From NCBI RefSeq assembly GCF_022664535.1, contig NZ_JAKUJY010000005.1, forward strand, positions 181,893 through 245,892: a stretch of DNA of 64,000 nucleotides. Reading direction: 5' to 3'. Below the pieces are notes generated by a model, which was not told the origin of the DNA, ran no database searches, and worked only from the letters and a program-made list of their open reading frames with translations. Shown here piece by piece: positions 40,664 through 49,589 of this stretch. This DNA comes from Sphingobium trunci (GTDB taxonomy: Bacteria; Pseudomonadota; Alphaproteobacteria; Sphingomonadales; Sphingomonadaceae). How positions within the stretch are numbered: position 1 is the stretch's first letter; every line of letters starts with the position of its first letter. Made by a program: the position numbers and the translations under genes.

Positions 40664-42841
40664 ATGAAGCTATCGAGCAAGGCTATCGCGGGGCTGCTAC
40701 CCCTGCTCTACTGCACGACCGCCAATGCGCAGGCCGCCGATCCGGGAGGGGCGGCGCCGCAAGGCCTGGGCGAGATCGTCGTTACCGCCAACAAGCGTCC
40801 CGAACCGCTGCAGAAAGCAGCCGTCGCCGTTTCGGTGCTGACTGCTGATACGCTTCAGAAATCCGGCACGGGCAATGTCGCGGACCTGTCCAAGATCGCG
40901 CCCGGTCTGAACCTCAGCACCAATGCCAACTCGACGCTGATCGCCATACGCGGAGTTTCGAGCCGGGATTATTCGGAGATTGGCGATCCCGCCGTCGCCA
41001 TCAACATCGACGGCGCCTATCTCCAGCGCGCGGTCACGCTGAATGCCAGCATGTTCGACATTTCCCGCGTGGAGGTGCTGCGCGGTCCGCAGGGTACGCT
41101 CTATGGCCGCAACGCCACCGGCGGCGCGATCAACATCATCACGGCCAAGCCGGTGCATGAGTTCGCAGCGTCGGCATCCGCCGAGGTGGGCAATTATGAT
41201 TCGCAGCGCTTCGAAGGGATGATCAACCTGCCCGTCACGGATACGCTGGCGGTTCGCGCCTCAGGCCTGCGGTCATATCATGAAGGCTACAGCAACAACG
41301 GCACGGCCGGTCGCGGCGACGACGAGAATGTCCTGGCCGGACGCCTCTCGCTCCAGTTCGATCCCACCACCGCGCTGAGTGCCACGCTGACGGGCGAACT
41401 GATCAAGCAGCGCGGCATCGGGCCGGTCCGCCTGGGTGTGCCGTTCACCCGGACGGCGAGCGGCTACATTGCCGACGTGAGGGTCGACATTCCCAGCACT
41501 CGCGCGTGGGATCTCGACAAGAAGGGCTTCAATGACATCGACGTACAGGCGTTACGCGGTTCCCTTAGCTATGACTTCGGGCCGGCGAGCCTGACCTATA
41601 CGGGGGCCTTCCGCCATGCACATGTCGATCATGACGAGGATTATGAGGGCACGGCCAATCCTGGCTTCGGCTTCCCGCAGAATTCCCAGATCTGGACCAC
41701 AAACCACGAACTGCGGCTCGTTTCGGCGAATGGCCAGCCTTTTTCCTACCAACTGGGCGCCTTCTATTTCAAGGAACTCGAGCATCTGAACAGTTCCTTC
41801 ACCGAAGGCCCCTATGGCTACGCGCCTGATGAACTCTATGATTATTATTCGCAGGACGGCTACAAGATCCAGACAACCTCGAAGGCCGCCTTTGCTCAAT
41901 TCGGCTATGAAATCCTGTCCGACCTGAAGCTCGAAGCCGGCATCCGATATACACAGGACACCAAGACCCGCATAGGCCAGGTCGTCGAGGTCGATCCGGC
42001 GGCAACGCAGGCGACAGGCGCGCTCGTTATCACCGGCCGTTCGCCCCAGAACAGCCACGCCAGCTTCAACAAGATCACCTATCATCTCGGCGCCAACTAT
42101 CAGGTGACGCCGGCCAGCATGGTCTATGCCAAATTCGACACCGGCTACAAGGCGGGCGGCTTCACCGAAGTCGCACCCTACAATCCGGAAACCATCAAGG
42201 CATGGGAAATCGGCTCGAAGAACCGATTTGCCGGCAACACCATCCAGGCGAACCTGTCCGCCTTCTATTACAAATATCAGGGCCAGCAGATTTCGCAGTT
42301 CATCAACAACCAACTGCTTGTCGCCAATGCGGGCAAGTCGCGGATGTACGGTGCGGAACTCGAAACGACCTTCGCCATTGATCCGGCGACGCGCTTCAAT
42401 GCGTCGATCGCCTGGCTGAACGCGAAGTTCGACGATTTCCTGATCCGCACCAACTTCGTGCCCTCGACTGACGGCAAGGGCAATGCTCAGCTGGCCGGCA
42501 ACAGGCCCATCCAGGCGCCCAGCATCAGCATCAACACGGGGTTGGAGCATGATTTCCGGGTGTTTGGTGGCAAGCTGAATGCGCTGGCGCAAACCCAATT
42601 CCAGACTGCATCGCACCTGTCGATCTACAATTTCCTTGCGGATCGCCAGGCGGCCTATACCCGCACCGACGTGGTGCTCACCTATGCTCCGGAGGGCAGT
42701 TCGATCCGCGTCGCCGTCTTTGGCCGCAACCTTGAGAACAATCGGATCCTGACCGCCGCGACGCCGAACTTCACCGGCAACTGGCTCTACCAGTTCGCGG
42801 CGCCGCGGACGTACGGCGCGCGCTTTTCGGTCAGCTTCTGA
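40664..42841 (+). CDS. TonB-dependent outer membrane receptor
   Basis: 725 aa from ATG at 40664 (MKLSSKAIAGLLPLLYCTTANAQAA signal peptide). A TonB-box-like EIVVTANKRPE leads to the plug domain (VEVLRGPQGTLYGRNATGGAINIIT), then the 22-strand barrel, ending YGARFSVSF with C-terminal Phe. A 156-bp gap upstream suggests its own promoter. Context with GH3 and GPH genes points to import of a glycoside across the outer membrane, but a role for nicotinate or another compound cannot be excluded. Confidence 0.93.
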   Translation: MKLSSKAIAGLLPLLYCTTANAQAADPGGAAPQGLGEIVVTANKRPEPLQKAAVAVSVLTADTLQKSGTGNVADLSKIAPGLNLSTNANSTLIAIRGVSSRDYSEIGDPAVAINIDGAYLQRAVTLNASMFDISRVEVLRGPQGTLYGRNATGGAINIITAKPVHEFAASASAEVGNYDSQRFEGMINLPVTDTLAVRASGLRSYHEGYSNNGTAGRGDDENVLAGRLSLQFDPTTALSATLTGELIKQRGIGPVRLGVPFTRTASGYIADVRVDIPSTRAWDLDKKGFNDIDVQALRGSLSYDFGPASLTYTGAFRHAHVDHDEDYEGTANPGFGFPQNSQIWTTNHELRLVSANGQPFSYQLGAFYFKELEHLNSSFTEGPYGYAPDELYDYYSQDGYKIQTTSKAAFAQFGYEILSDLKLEAGIRYTQDTKTRIGQVVEVDPAATQATGALVITGRSPQNSHASFNKITYHLGANYQVTPASMVYAKFDTGYKAGGFTEVAPYNPETIKAWEIGSKNRFAGNTIQANLSAFYYKYQGQQISQFINNQLLVANAGKSRMYGAELETTFAIDPATRFNASIAWLNAKFDDFLIRTNFVPSTDGKGNAQLAGNRPIQAPSISINTGLEHDFRVFGGKLNALAQTQFQTASHLSIYNFLADRQAAYTRTDVVLTYAPEGSSIRVAVFGRNLENNRILTAATPNFTGNWLYQFAAPRTYGARFSVSF

Positions 42842-43069
42842 CCGGATTCGCTACTGTCCGGCCGCAGCGGGGGTCTCCCCGCCCCTGCGGCTGGGTCGTG
42901 GGCCCGTCCGTGTGCTTACGCAGCGGATGAACAGATTGATGGCGGACTTGGGGCGGGGTGCGTTGCTGCATCCCGCCTTTTTTCCGTTCTCAGAAGGCTA
43001 CCCGCGATTAAAAATGGCAATTGCATTACAGCGCCATTGATGCACACTCGCATGTAGACAAATGAAAAT

Positions 43070-44083
43070 ATGCGCAAGGGGTGGTTCATGGACTATGGAT
43101 TCGAGGACCTGGGCGCGCTCGACGGTGGTGTGCGCCCCTTCGTGCACGGCGCCCTGCAGGCACCGTTCCACTGGCATGAGCATATCGAGGTGCTGATGGT
43201 GGTGCGCGGCCGGGCGCGCATGATCGTCGATGGTCAGGAGTGCGAACTGTCGGCTGGCGATCTGATGATCATCAATGCGCAAAGTCCGCACAACTCGATC
43301 AGCCAGGATAGCGAGACGGTGATGTGCGGCGTGCATATCGACGCGGGCTATGCCGAGCGGCAGGGCCTGACCGGCTTTGCCAGCCGCTATTTCCTTTGCA
43401 AAAGCTTCCTGTCGGCGCGCCATTTCTATGACGAGGTGATTGCGCCGATGCGTGGCTTCGTCGCCCGGCTGCTGCTATCCACCGGACGCCCGGAGGACAC
43501 GCTCTTGCGCAACTGCCTGGCGGGACTGCTGTGCTATCATATTCAAAAACATGTGCCGTTCGAGGAAAGGCGCACCCTTCACGCCTCGCAAGGCAGTGGT
43601 CTCTCGGTGATCATGCGGATCATGCGCGAGATGCGGGACATCAAGGATTCGCGCCTCTCCCTGGAATATTTCGCCCAGCGCGAAAGACTGTCCATCACGC
43701 ATCTCTCGCGCATGTTCCGCCGTCATGCGGGCATCTGCTTTCGCGACTATGCCCAGAATCTGCGGCTCGACCGGACGGTGAACCAGTTGCGCGACACGAG
43801 CCAGAATATTCTGGATATCGCCTTGGACGAAGGCTTCTCCAGCGGCAGCCATTTCTACACCAAGTTCCGGGAGCGTTTCGGCTGCACCCCATTGGAGTAC
43901 CGGCAAAGGATTCATGAGTCCGCTGGCCCGGGCGATACGCCCGACCCGAGCGGTTACCGCCCACTGCTTCTGAACCTGGCGCGCAGCAATGACATGTTCC
44001 TGCGCGAACTGACCGATATGTCGACGAGTCCGGACCTCGTCACGATATGCGCGCTCCACGCGAGCGGCAGCATCTTGCACTAG
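43070..44083 (+). CDS. AraC-family transcriptional regulator with cupin sensor domain
   Basis: 337 aa. N-terminal cupin (FHWHEHIEVLMVVRGRARMIVDGQECELSAGDLMIINAQSPHN). C-terminal double HTH (LSLEYFAQRERLSITHLSRMFRRHAGICFRDYAQNLRL; ILDIALDEGFSSGSHFYTKFRERFGCTPLEYRQ). A roughly 60-residue tail follows. ATG at 43070 or 43088. It probably controls the GH3-transporter-receptor locus in response to sugar. Confidence 0.88.
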   Translation: MRKGWFMDYGFEDLGALDGGVRPFVHGALQAPFHWHEHIEVLMVVRGRARMIVDGQECELSAGDLMIINAQSPHNSISQDSETVMCGVHIDAGYAERQGLTGFASRYFLCKSFLSARHFYDEVIAPMRGFVARLLLSTGRPEDTLLRNCLAGLLCYHIQKHVPFEERRTLHASQGSGLSVIMRIMREMRDIKDSRLSLEYFAQRERLSITHLSRMFRRHAGICFRDYAQNLRLDRTVNQLRDTSQNILDIALDEGFSSGSHFYTKFRERFGCTPLEYRQRIHESAGPGDTPDPSGYRPLLLNLARSNDMFLRELTDMSTSPDLVTICALHASGSILH

Positions 44084-44123
44084 TGAGGGTCACTGGCAAA
44101 GATGCGATTCCAGTGTGGTTTAT

Positions 44124-44177
44124 GGATTTGAAATACGCTCCCCACATAGCCGCTATAATGAAGCGTATTTCAAATCC
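44124..44177. repeat. Perfect 16-bp inverted repeat with 22-bp spacer
   Basis: GGATTTGAAATACGCT (44124-44139) is exactly mirrored by AGCGTATTTCAAATCC (44162-44177). It lies between the stops of the convergent AraC and MarR genes. It may be a bidirectional terminator, though no T-run and a large loop argue for something else. Confidence 0.85.
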
Positions 44178-44189
44178 CCCACACCAGCA

Positions 44190-44693
44190 TCAGACGATCT
44201 TCTCGAGGAGCCGGTAGAGTTCCGCCTGTTCTTCCGGTTCGAGCGGCGCCAGTGTCTCGCGCGTGACGGCATGCCCCATCGCCTCCAGCTCTTCCGTCAA
44301 CCTGAGGCCGTCCGACGTTATCGCCAGCAGGGTGCGACGGCGATCGTTGGGGTCGGGCAAGCGACGCAGAAGGTTGCGATCAGCCAGTCGATTGACGACG
44401 CCCATGATCGTCGCGGGATCGGCGTGCACCAGCCGGCCGAGCTTGTTCTGCGACACACGTCCCTCGTCACGAACCTTGACCAGAGTGGTGAATTGAAGGG
44501 GGCTGAGGCCCGAGGCGTTGAAATGCGCGGAGAAGATGGCACTGGCGCGCTGGTGCGCCCGCCGGATGTATAATCCGATCTGCTCGTCGATCCGGTAGTC
44601 ACCCGGCACATGTGCCGTTGGCGAGGAATCCTCGACGATCGGAACTTGCGGCTGCGCCAAATTCTGGCGCGAGGATCGGGTCGAGCCTGGCAT
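44190..44693 (-). CDS. nicR: MarR-family regulator, probable NicR
   Basis: 167 aa. MarR winged helix: QFTTLVKVRDEGRVSQNKLGRLVHADPATIMGVVNRLADRNLLRRLPDPNDRRRTLLAITSDG, with the wing DPNDRR. In Pseudomonas putida NicR is the MarR repressor of the nic genes, relieved by 6-hydroxynicotinate. Adjacency to nicC, 122 bp away on the same strand, supports that assignment, but the effector is inferred. Confidence 0.75.
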   Translation of the reverse strand: MPGSTRSSRQNLAQPQVPIVEDSSPTAHVPGDYRIDEQIGLYIRRAHQRASAIFSAHFNASGLSPLQFTTLVKVRDEGRVSQNKLGRLVHADPATIMGVVNRLADRNLLRRLPDPNDRRRTLLAITSDGLRLTEELEAMGHAVTRETLAPLEPEEQAELYRLLEKIV

Positions 44694-44815
44694 TTAATAC
44701 GTCCTCAAACAACTGGGTGACGCGCTTATACCTTTTTGGCCGGACTGACCAGCATATGCCCTGTTCCCGATAGAAAATCACGCGGCGGCCGGAGGCCGGC
44801 GCGCCGCGCGCCGAT

Positions 44816-45958
44816 TCAGGCAGACTGGACCTCCACCAGAGGCACCGAGAATACATCATAAGCATAGACCCAGTCAGGGTCTTCCTGAGTGCGGAGCCAG
44901 GTGTTGGCATTCGACGTCGCCTGTACGCGCGATGCGCGATCGCGGCGATTTGCCTCGTAAAGGCCGAAGGCGCGCGCGAAACCGTCCAGTCCCCCGGCTT
45001 CGTCCAGACAGCGGTCAAGCATCGCGGCATCCTCGATCGCCATCGCCGCGCCCTGTGCCATATGCGGCTTCATGGGGTGGCAGGCATCCCCCAACAGAAC
45101 AACCCTGCCCTCGCTCCACAGCGACAGGGGCGGGCGCGTCAGCAACGGCCATTTCGTAATGTCCTCCGCCGCCTCGATCATGGCCTGAACCTTCGGGTGA
45201 TAGTCCGCGAAGACCTCCCGCAACTCTTCCTTGCTGCTTGGGGCGAAGGACGTGCCATGGCTCCATTCCGCCTCCGGTGCGCCGGTCACGAAATACATTT
45301 CCTCCCCCGCATCATCGAGGAAATAGACGACGAAATGCCGGTCGTCCGACCACCACTTCTCATTACCGAGAAACTCGAAGCCACTTTCACGGAAACGCGC
45401 GGCCGGGAATATGGCGCGATGGCCGACATAGCCGGTGTAGAGCGGCGCCTCCGGCCCGAGAATCACCTCTCTTACGGCGGAATTGACGCCGTCGGCGCCC
45501 ACGACCAGCCCGGCGCGGATCGGCCCGCCATCGGCGAACGACAGCGTGACGCCGGCCTCATCCTGCGACAGCTCGACCAGCCGATGGCCGAAGTGCAGGC
45601 GATCGGCAGGGAAGTGATCCACCAACGCCGCATGGAAATCGCCACGATGAATCGTCACGTATGACGCGCCATATTCTTCGCGGCGGCGGTTGAGCGGAAT
45701 GTCGGCGAGAAGTTCGGCCTCCGCGCTGTAGCTGCGCCATGCATCGGGCTTGAAACCCATGGCTTCCACCTGGGCTTCCAGACCGAGATGGCGCATGATC
45801 TTGAGCACGTTGGGGCCGAGCTGGATGCCCGCACCCAGGCGCGAGAAGCTTTCCGCCTGTTCATAGATATGCACGTCATGACCGCGCTGGAGTAGCGCCA
45901 GGCCAGCAGCAAGACCGCCAAGCCCAGCGCCCACGATCGCGATTTCAGTCTGTTTCAA
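44816..45958 (-). CDS. nicC: 6-hydroxynicotinate 3-monooxygenase NicC
   Basis: 380 aa, nearly the same length as characterised NicC. FAD motif AIVGAGLGGLAAGLALLQRGHDVHIYEQ, the DG motif GLVVGADGVNSAVR, and GDACHPMKPHMAQGAAMAIEDAA. It decarboxylatively hydroxylates 6-hydroxynicotinate to 2,5-dihydroxypyridine using NADH and O2. First gene in position but last in transcription of nicE-nicD-nicC. A generic salicylate-hydroxylase-like annotation is possible by sequence alone; context decides. Confidence 0.88.
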   Translation of the reverse strand: MKQTEIAIVGAGLGGLAAGLALLQRGHDVHIYEQAESFSRLGAGIQLGPNVLKIMRHLGLEAQVEAMGFKPDAWRSYSAEAELLADIPLNRRREEYGASYVTIHRGDFHAALVDHFPADRLHFGHRLVELSQDEAGVTLSFADGGPIRAGLVVGADGVNSAVREVILGPEAPLYTGYVGHRAIFPAARFRESGFEFLGNEKWWSDDRHFVVYFLDDAGEEMYFVTGAPEAEWSHGTSFAPSSKEELREVFADYHPKVQAMIEAAEDITKWPLLTRPPLSLWSEGRVVLLGDACHPMKPHMAQGAAMAIEDAAMLDRCLDEAGGLDGFARAFGLYEANRRDRASRVQATSNANTWLRTQEDPDWVYAYDVFSVPLVEVQSA

Positions 45959-45997
45959 GATCGATCTCCATGTCGGAAGGAAGGAGCGCGGGACGGA

Positions 45998-46798
45998 TCA
46001 GTCCGCGAGGAACGGCCGCACCGCCGCAAGGAAACCGGGAAGATTGTCCCAGGGGATCATGTGTCCGGCGTCCGGAACCCGGACGTGCGAGAGCGCGGGG
46101 GCGAGCGCGATGCACTCCTCGGCGTCTTCGTCCCGTACCACATCACCGCGTTCCGCCGAGACGAGCAGGGCCGGCTGGGTCAGCGCAGGCAGATCGGCAT
46201 GGATGTCGTCATCATGGAAGCTGGCGAAGGAGGACAGGATCGCGGCCTGATCGCAGGTATGCAGCCATTGGGCCCGCAGGGCGATCTGCTCCTCGGTCCA
46301 GCTCGGCGTGAAGGAGCGCAATGTCTCGACATCGGCGCCATGGCGGCTGAGCGCCATCGAATCGATATACCATGGCAGCTTGGACGGATAGGCACGGCGT
46401 CCAGGCCCGGACATGGGCGGGTCCACCAGAACGACCCTGGCGAAGCGGGAACCGTCGATGCGGCATGCGCGGATGGCGTGGCGGGCGCCCATCGAGTGCC
46501 CCATCAATATGGCTTCGCTCCATCCCAGCGCATCCGCGACGGCGATCAGGTCCCTGGCGCAGGCATCAAGGCGGTAGTCGATCTCCGACCCGCTCTGTGA
46601 CAGCCCGCGCCCACGCACGTCGAGGACATGGACATCGTGCGTCGCGGCCAGCTCCTCCGCAACGAAGCCCCAGGTAATCGCGGGGCTGGTGATGCCCGGT
46701 ACGAGAAGCAACGGCGCGCCGGACCCGCCATAGCGCAGGATGTGCTGGCGGATGCCGTTGGCGTGGATGTGGAAGCCGCCCAGATATCTGCTCGTCAT
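45998..46798 (-). CDS. nicD: N-formylmaleamate deformylase NicD
   Basis: 266 aa from MTSRYLGGFHIHANGIRQH. Alpha/beta hydrolase with GHSMGA (Ser102) and PDAGHMIPWD (His); these match the known NicD triad within a residue. It releases formate from N-formylmaleamate to give maleamate. Between nicE (13 bp) and nicC (39 bp) on the minus strand. The much longer frame upstream overlaps nicE and is not real. Confidence 0.88.
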   Translation of the reverse strand: MTSRYLGGFHIHANGIRQHILRYGGSGAPLLLVPGITSPAITWGFVAEELAATHDVHVLDVRGRGLSQSGSEIDYRLDACARDLIAVADALGWSEAILMGHSMGARHAIRACRIDGSRFARVVLVDPPMSGPGRRAYPSKLPWYIDSMALSRHGADVETLRSFTPSWTEEQIALRAQWLHTCDQAAILSSFASFHDDDIHADLPALTQPALLVSAERGDVVRDEDAEECIALAPALSHVRVPDAGHMIPWDNLPGFLAAVRPFLAD

Positions 46799-46811
46799 GG
46801 CCTGAAGTTCC

Positions 46812-47570
46812 TCAGTAGGCGCCGGAAAGGAGCGCGCCGGCGCCGGGCACCACCGGCTCGAGTTCGAATGCGCGCAGCATCTGGAATGTCGTCGCGACGG
46901 CCGCGGTGACGACCGGCTTGCCGAAGCGTGCTTCGACGGTCGGGATCGCCGGCAGGGATGGCATCTGCACGCAGGCGGAAAGCACGATCGCTTCTGCATC
47001 GGCGATGTTCAGACGCGCGACGATGTCGGGCAGCTTCGCCGGATCGTGCCGCGCCACATCCAGATTGTCCGGGATCTCGAGGGCGATATGATCGACCACC
47101 TCGATCCCCTCCGCCTCGATATAATCGACCACCAGCTGGGTAAGCGGCTTCATGTAGGGCGCCACCAGCGCCACCTTTTTCAGTCCCATGTGATGCAGGC
47201 TGTCGACCAGGGCTCCGGCACTGGTGATCACGCGGATATCCGCGCCGGTTTCCTGGGTCCGGCTCTGCAGGCGCGCCTGGGACTGCCGGTGATAGCCAGG
47301 CCCCATGGCCATGATCGCGACGAGGCAGGCATATCCCAGGACATCCACGCGCGCATCGCTGAGTTCGACCGCGCAGCGATCCGATTCGGCATCCATGGCC
47401 GCCAGTTCTTCCTTGACCACCTTTTTCATACGCATACGGCTGGAATGAAAGGTGAAGCGCTCCGGCCTTATCAGCTCCCTCGCCCGCAACATGGCCGGAA
47501 TTTCGGTTTCCATCGTGACATTGGAGCTTGGAACTATCTGCCCGATTTTGAATGATTTACTCAAGATCAT
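46812..47570 (-). CDS. nicE: Maleate cis-trans isomerase NicE
   Basis: 252 aa from ATG at 47570, with GGGAG just upstream. Asp/Glu racemase superfamily; the two catalytic cysteines fall at Cys82 (GYACLVAIM) and Cys200 (LSACVQMPSLPAIP), the same positions as in characterised P. putida NicE. It isomerises maleate to fumarate, the last step of the pathway, feeding the TCA cycle. First gene of the minus-strand nic transcript. Confidence 0.92.
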   Translation of the reverse strand: MILSKSFKIGQIVPSSNVTMETEIPAMLRARELIRPERFTFHSSRMRMKKVVKEELAAMDAESDRCAVELSDARVDVLGYACLVAIMAMGPGYHRQSQARLQSRTQETGADIRVITSAGALVDSLHHMGLKKVALVAPYMKPLTQLVVDYIEAEGIEVVDHIALEIPDNLDVARHDPAKLPDIVARLNIADAEAIVLSACVQMPSLPAIPTVEARFGKPVVTAAVATTFQMLRAFELEPVVPGAGALLSGAY

Positions 47571-47602
47571 CTCCCTTGGATGATGCGGCGAGCGAAAGGC
47601 GA

Positions 47603-47650
47603 TTGACAACCCGCTACGCTTGACGTCTATTTGTTTGTAGACATACAAAA
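47603..47650 (+). promoter_or_regulatory. Candidate nicX promoter with operator-like inverted repeat
   Basis: In the 130-bp divergent nicE/nicX space, TTGACG (47620-47625) is followed after 16 bp by CATACA (47642-47647). An alternative -35, TTGACA, is at 47603-47608. GTCTA (47625-47629) and TAGAC (47638-47642) form an inverted repeat between the boxes, suitable for a MarR-type repressor. By eye only. Confidence 0.4.
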
Positions 47651-47700
47651 TTCGTAATGTCCAGACGTTTTGTGAGAATGGCTTCCAAGGGGATGTGACG

Positions 47701-48744
47701 ATGCCCATCAGCGATCATGAACTGACCGGCGCCTGGAGCCGCGTGCTCGATCTGAGCGGCGTGAAGCCGGGCCAGAACGTAACGATATTGACGGGTCCAG
47801 CCACGCATCCGCAGACGCTGCGCTGCGCGATCCATGCGGCACAGGCGGCTGGCGCGTTCGTCAACCGGCTCGACATGCTGCCCGTCAACGGCGCGCTGTC
47901 CCACAGTCGCGACCCTCTGGCCTATGTCGGTTCCACACCGCTCACCGGAAACCGGGCCGCGATGGAGATGTGCAAGGCGAGCGATCTGGTGCTCGACCTC
48001 ATGTTGTTGCTGTTCTCGCCCGAGCAGGCGGAAATCCTTGATGCCGGCACCAGGATCCTGCTGGCCGTGGAGCCGCCTGAAGTGCTGGCGCGCATGGTGC
48101 CGACCATGGACGAGCGCGATGCCGTCCAGGCGGGCGCACGCCTGATCGAACGATCCAGCGTCATGCGGGTGACTTCGGCTTCCGGCACCGATCTTACCTG
48201 CCCCCTGGGACAATATCCGGCAGTGATGGAATATGGCTTTGTGGACGAGCCGGGCCGCTGGGACCACTGGCCCTCCGGCTTCGTGCTGACCTGGCCCAAT
48301 GAGCAGGCGACGTCCGGCACCATCGTCATCGACCGCGGCGACATCCTGCTGCCGCAGAAATCCTATGTCGCTGCTCCCATCACGCTCACCGTCGAAAGGG
48401 GCTATGTGACCTGTATCGAAGGCGGGCTGGATGCCGATCTCCTGCGCGATTACATGGAAGGTTTCGACGACCCGGAGGGTTATGCGATCTCACACATAGG
48501 CTGGGGCCTTCAGAAGCGCGCGCGCTGGTCGACCATGGGCCTTTACGACAAGGAACAGACCATCGCCATGGACGCGCGAGCCTTCGCCGGAAACTTCCTG
48601 TTCTCGCTGGGCCCCAACACCGAAGTGGGCGGTGAACGCAATACCGCTTGCCATATCGACATTCCGCTGCGTCACTGCACAGTCGCACTGGACGACAAGC
48701 TCGTCGTCGAGAATGGCCGACTGGTGGAGGAGGTTCAAGCGTGA
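47701..48744 (+). CDS. nicX: 2,5-dihydroxypyridine 5,6-dioxygenase NicX
   Basis: 347 aa from ATG at 47701, preceded by AAGGGG; a GTG two codons earlier is weaker. The Fe(II) ligands known from P. putida NicX are at the identical positions: His265 (AISHIGWG), His318 and Asp320 (TACHIDIPL). It opens 2,5-dihydroxypyridine to N-formylmaleamate without needing cofactors beyond Fe(II). Its stop overlaps the nicF GTG start. Confidence 0.94.
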   Translation: MPISDHELTGAWSRVLDLSGVKPGQNVTILTGPATHPQTLRCAIHAAQAAGAFVNRLDMLPVNGALSHSRDPLAYVGSTPLTGNRAAMEMCKASDLVLDLMLLLFSPEQAEILDAGTRILLAVEPPEVLARMVPTMDERDAVQAGARLIERSSVMRVTSASGTDLTCPLGQYPAVMEYGFVDEPGRWDHWPSGFVLTWPNEQATSGTIVIDRGDILLPQKSYVAAPITLTVERGYVTCIEGGLDADLLRDYMEGFDDPEGYAISHIGWGLQKRARWSTMGLYDKEQTIAMDARAFAGNFLFSLGPNTEVGGERNTACHIDIPLRHCTVALDDKLVVENGRLVEEVQA

Positions 48745-49358
48745 GCGGTGTGGACGTCTATGCCCGCCAGGGTTTCGGTGGCGCGCTCCGGCTGGCGCCT
48801 CCCTATGGACTCCTGCTGATCGACTTCGTGAACGGATTTGCCGATCCCGAAGCCTTTGGCGGCGGCAATATCGGCCCTGCGATCGCCCGCAGCGTCGACC
48901 TCCTGGCCTTCGCTCGCCAGGCCGGCTGGCCGGTGGCGCATAGCCGCATCGTCTTTGCGGACGATGGCGCCAATGCCAATATCTTCGCCGAAAAGGTGCC
49001 GAGCCTGCTCGCCTTGACCGAAGACAGCCGCGGAAGCCAGATCGTGGACGCACTGACACCCGCGCCGGGCGAATATGTGGTGCGAAAGACGGTGCCATCG
49101 GCCTTCTTCGGCACCGATCTTGCCGCATGGTACATGGCGCGGCAGATTCGTACGCTCGTCGTTGCAGGCTGCGTGACCTCGGGTTGCGTTCGCGCCAGCG
49201 TGGTCGATGCCATGTGCCATGGCCTGCGTCCCGTGGTAGTGGAGGATTGCGTGGGCGATCGGGCAATCGCGCCGCATGAGGCCAACCTGTTCGACATGCG
49301 CCAGAAAAATGCCGAAGTGATGTCGCTGGATGATCTGCTGCAAGTGACCGCATCATGA
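48741..49358 (+). CDS. nicF: Maleamate amidohydrolase NicF
   Basis: 205 aa with GTG start overlapping the nicX stop (GTGA). Isochorismatase fold. Catalytic Asp28 (LLIDFVNGF), Lys116 (VVRKTVPSAF) and Cys149 (VTSGCVRASV) correspond to the characterised Asp29/Lys117/Cys150 triad shifted by one. It hydrolyses maleamate to maleate and ammonia. Confidence 0.92.
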   Translation: MSGVDVYARQGFGGALRLAPPYGLLLIDFVNGFADPEAFGGGNIGPAIARSVDLLAFARQAGWPVAHSRIVFADDGANANIFAEKVPSLLALTEDSRGSQIVDALTPAPGEYVVRKTVPSAFFGTDLAAWYMARQIRTLVVAGCVTSGCVRASVVDAMCHGLRPVVVEDCVGDRAIAPHEANLFDMRQKNAEVMSLDDLLQVTAS

Positions 49359-49585
49359 CATCATGCGGGGGCGCGTTCCATTTCTGCCGTACCGGGGAGG
49401 CTACCCCGCTGCGGCGTGCCCCCCTCAAGGCCGTGATCGCACCACGTCCGATCGGTTGGATCTCGAGGCTCGCCGCGGACGGCACCGCCAATCTTGCGCC
49501 CTTCAGCTTCTTCGGCATGATTTGTGCCGCACCGCCGCTCGTCGCCTTTTCCATGCCCCGGCCGCCCCGGATCATCCAGGACTGA
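49355..49585 (+). pseudogene. Truncated flavin reductase-like (FMN split-barrel) gene
   Basis: 76 codons from ATG at 49355, overlapping the nicF stop (ATGA). LKAVIAPRPIGWISRLAADGTANLAPFSFFGMICAAPPLVAFS is the N-terminal FMN-binding part of the flavin-reductase-like family (normally ~170-200 aa). It then jumps to PRPPRIIQD and a stop, so about two thirds are missing, apparently deleted. nicA starts 5 bp later. It may be translated merely for coupling. Confidence 0.7.
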
Positions 49586-49589
49586 TGTC

